Assembly: GCA_001507935.1 (NCBI GenBank)
Contig: LGET01000003.1
Coordinates: 1 to 23,802 of the forward strand
Length of the DNA: 23,802 nt
Source of the DNA: Thermococcales archaeon 44_46
GTDB taxonomy: Archaea > Methanobacteriota_B > Thermococci > Thermococcales > Thermococcaceae
Direction: 5' to 3'
Below the pieces are notes generated by a model, which searched no databases, was not told the origin of the DNA, and worked only from the letters and a program-made list of their open reading frames with translations. The translations under genes and the position numbers were made by a program. This document shows positions 22,017-23,802 of this stretch, in pieces. The stretch's first letter is position 1. Each line of letters opens with the position of its first letter.

Positions 22017-23363
22017 ATGGTATTAGATAAGCTCGGTCAGTCACTCAACAACGCCCTAAGAAAACTTGCGCGTGCAAGTACCGTTGATGAAGCTCTTGTG
22101 AGAGAGGTAGTTAGGGACATTCAGAGGGCTTTACTTACGAGTGATGTTAACGTTCGTCTAGTTCTTGATCTCACCAAGAAAATTGAGAAGAGGGCTTTAG
22201 AAGAAAAGCCACCCGCTGGAGTTTCTAAAAAGGAACACATAATCAAGATAGTCTATGAAGAGCTGACCAATTTTTTGGGAAAAGAGGCAAAGCCCATAGA
22301 AATAAAAGAAAAGCCGACTATTCTCCTAACGGTTGGTATTCAGGGATCGGGGAAAACCACAAGCGTGGCAAAGCTTGCGAGATATTTCCAAAAGCATGGA
22401 TATAAAGTAGGCTTGGTATGTTCGGACACCTGGCGTCCGGGTGCTTATTTCCAGTTAAAACAATTGGTAGAGCCGTATGGAATTGAGGTTTTTGGAGACC
22501 CCGAAGAAAAAGACGCAGTAAAGCTTGCTAAAGAGGGAGTGGAGTACTTCAAAAAGAAGGGCGTAGATGTGATAATAGTAGACTCCGCAGGAAGGCACAA
22601 GGAAGAGAAAGGACTCATAGAAGAGATGAAGCAAATAAGCAATGCTATAAACCCCCATGAGGTCATCCTCGTAATCGACGGAACAATTGGACAGCAGGCG
22701 TACAACCAGGCATTGGCTTTTAAGGAGGCAACTCCCATAGGGTCGATAATTGTAACCAAGCTAGACGGTTCAGCCAAAGGTGGAGGGGCTCTTTCCGCTG
22801 TTGTAGCAACTGGAGCCCCAATAAAGTTCATTGGTGTTGGTGAGAAGATAGATGACTTAGAACCTTTTGATCCAAAGCGCTTTGTTTCAAGGCTCTTAGG
22901 ATTGGGGGACATTCAAGGATTGCTGGAGAAGTTCGAGGAACTTAGCAAGGAGACTGAATTCAAAGAAGAAGACGTTGAAAAGTTCTTGAGGGGGAAGTTT
23001 AACCTCAAAGACATGTATGCTCAGTTAGAGGCTATGAGAAAAATGGGACCACTCCAGCAGATACTAAAGATGATCCCGGGAATGGGCTATTCTATCCCAG
23101 ACGAAGTAATTAAGGTGAGTGAAGAAAGACTGAAAAAATTCAAGGTAATCATGGATTCCATGACTGAAGAAGAGCTCGAAAATCCCGAGATAATAAACTA
23201 CTCAAGGATCAAGAGAATAGCAAGGGGTTCTGGCACTAGCACAAAAGATGTAAAAGAACTGCTCAACCAATATAAACAGATGAAAAAATTCTTTAAGGGT
23301 ATGGACAAAAGAAAATTGGCTAAGATGGCCAAGAAGTTTAACTTTGGAGGGTTGGGCATATGA
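22017..23363 (+). CDS. srp54: Signal recognition particle 54 kDa protein (SRP54/Ffh)
   Basis: 448 residues. The N domain (1-90) has [20 protein letters not shown] and [12 protein letters not shown]. The G domain has [18 protein letters not shown] (G1), [14 protein letters not shown] (G2), [14 protein letters not shown] (G3), [14 protein letters not shown] (G4) and the [12 protein letters not shown] closing motif. The methionine-rich M domain (about 300-448) has [19 protein letters not shown] and [20 protein letters not shown], which bind 7S RNA and signal peptides. It targets nascent membrane and secreted proteins to FtsY and the translocon. ATG 22017 follows GGTGGAGG with a TATA box about 35 bases upstream. 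It overlaps the next gene by four bases. Confidence 0.98.
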   Translation: MVLDKLGQSLNNALRKLARASTVDEALVREVVRDIQRALLTSDVNVRLVLDLTKKIEKRALEEKPPAGVSKKEHIIKIVYEELTNFLGKEAKPIEIKEKPTILLTVGIQGSGKTTSVAKLARYFQKHGYKVGLVCSDTWRPGAYFQLKQLVEPYGIEVFGDPEEKDAVKLAKEGVEYFKKKGVDVIIVDSAGRHKEEKGLIEEMKQISNAINPHEVILVIDGTIGQQAYNQALAFKEATPIGSIIVTKLDGSAKGGGALSAVVATGAPIKFIGVGEKIDDLEPFDPKRFVSRLLGLGDIQGLLEKFEELSKETEFKEEDVEKFLRGKFNLKDMYAQLEAMRKMGPLQQILKMIPGMGYSIPDEVIKVSEERLKKFKVIMDSMTEEELENPEIINYSRIKRIARGSGTSTKDVKELLNQYKQMKKFFKGMDKRKLAKMAKKFNFGGLGI

Positions 23364-23599
23364 TGGAGGCATTTATTTTAATTATTGTAAAGCCCGGAAA
23401 TGAAGACGTGGTATATGAAAAGCTGAAGGACGTCCCCCAAGTGAAGGAGATATACAAAGTCTATGGAGAATACGACATAATTATACGAGTTGAAATTGAG
23501 AGCATTAAAGAGTTAGACAGCTTCCATGACGAGATTTTAAGGAAAATAAGGGAAATCGAGATGACCGAAACACTAATAGCAAGCTCTTACGGGAGCTGA
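23360..23599 (+). CDS. Stand-alone Lrp/AsnC effector (RAM) domain protein
   Basis: 79 residues. [68 protein letters not shown] are the beta-alpha-beta-beta-alpha-beta order of the Lrp/AsnC ligand-binding (RAM) domain, with [11 protein letters not shown] as its hallmark. There is no DNA-binding helix-turn-helix. Such small proteins assemble into dimers or higher forms and bind amino acids. ATG 23360 overlaps the srp54 stop (ATGATG); ATG 23363 is as likely. Translation is probably coupled to srp54, though no functional link with SRP is known to me. Confidence 0.85.
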   Translation: MMEAFILIIVKPGNEDVVYEKLKDVPQVKEIYKVYGEYDIIIRVEIESIKELDSFHDEILRKIREIEMTETLIASSYGS

Positions 23600-23611
23600 G
23601 GTGATAAAAAG

Positions 23612-23802
23612 GTGAGGAAGAGGTGGGTAGCGACAATAAATTTAGAAACACTGCAAATTAAAAGTGATCCCTCTTTTAAATTTAAATGCCTTCAGTGTGC
23701 TAACTGTTGCATAAACCTTGAGATACCCCTCAGAGATGAGGATATAACAAGAATAGAGGATTTGGGATTTAACGCGTGGGAGTTCGTGGATTATGAGAAA
23801 AT
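23612..23802 (+). CDS. YkgJ-type CxxCxxCC cysteine-cluster protein, N-terminal part
   Basis: 63 codons visible, running off the window. GTG 23612 follows GAGGTGAT (23598-23605) at a six-base distance; the earlier GTG at 23601 meets TGA after four codons. After RKRWVATINLETLQ it has FKCLQCANCCINLEIPL, the CxxCxxCC cluster of the YkgJ/UPF0153 family, thought to bind zinc or an iron-sulfur centre, then DEDITRIEDLG. Function is not established. The 12-base gap to the RAM gene suggests one operon srp54-RAM-this gene. Confidence 0.75.
   Translation, partial: MRKRWVATINLETLQIKSDPSFKFKCLQCANCCINLEIPLRDEDITRIEDLGFNAWEFVDYEK

Noticed and set aside
22445..22912. Open frame of 155 codons on the minus strand opposite srp54
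   Set aside because: Shadow of a highly conserved gene; composition is typical of antisense reading and there is no ribosome site.

Overview
The window reads as a chromosomal segment of a hyperthermophilic euryarchaeon of the Thermococcales (Thermococcus/Pyrococcus type). The grounds are an archaeal gene set (SRP54, GPN-loop GTPase, Sua5, a PIN-ATPase-KH protein carrying an intein, DUF835 and DUF89 proteins), short leaders with GGTGA-type Shine-Dalgarno sites behind TTTAWA-type TATA boxes, frequent GTG and TTG starts, and a tRNA gene that encodes its CCA end. The assignment rests on sequence character and family memory only.

Layout. 1-4398: the tail of a PHP-domain gene, a maf gene whose C-terminal end is frameshifted, a strong box C/D guide RNA candidate between maf and the next gene, and a long PIN/ATPase/KH gene interrupted in its Walker A motif by a 594-residue LAGLIDADG intein. 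4490-10947: a mostly rightward housekeeping block with minD, a GPN-loop GTPase, a class II asparagine synthase, a secreted sequon-rich surface protein, a GT4 glycosyltransferase and sua5. 11056-13857: a helical-repeat protein, a small winged-helix regulator, a small SecB-like hypothetical protein, a nucleotidyltransferase-like protein and tRNA-Gly(GCC).

13858-17167 is the accessory, decaying part. It holds a cupin gene remnant, a membrane-DUF835 protein, a spacer with near-repeats, and an IS200/IS605-type tnpB element without tnpA. That tnpB carries one frameshift (A7 tract) and one amber codon, but still has a hairpin at each end. 17168-23802 returns to core genes: MTA phosphorylase, a second helical-repeat protein, a 69-residue conserved-looking protein, a DUF89 phosphatase divergent from an MFS transporter across a shared promoter with a perfect palindrome, a 35-residue small protein with a strong ribosome site, then srp54, a stand-alone Lrp/AsnC effector domain and the start of a CxxCxxCC protein.

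Functional links supported by layout: minD overlaps the GPN GTPase, the glycosyltransferase overlaps sua5, and srp54 overlaps the stand-alone RAM domain. The surface protein next to a glycosyltransferase suggests envelope or glycan work. The DUF89/MFS pair shares a regulatory region. No complete defence system, CRISPR array or prophage is visible. The observations most worth following are the C/D RNA with a guide matching a universally conserved 23S rRNA stretch, the P-loop intein, the small protein at 21633-21740, the operator palindrome at 20334-20349, and the predicted TnpB guide-RNA end.
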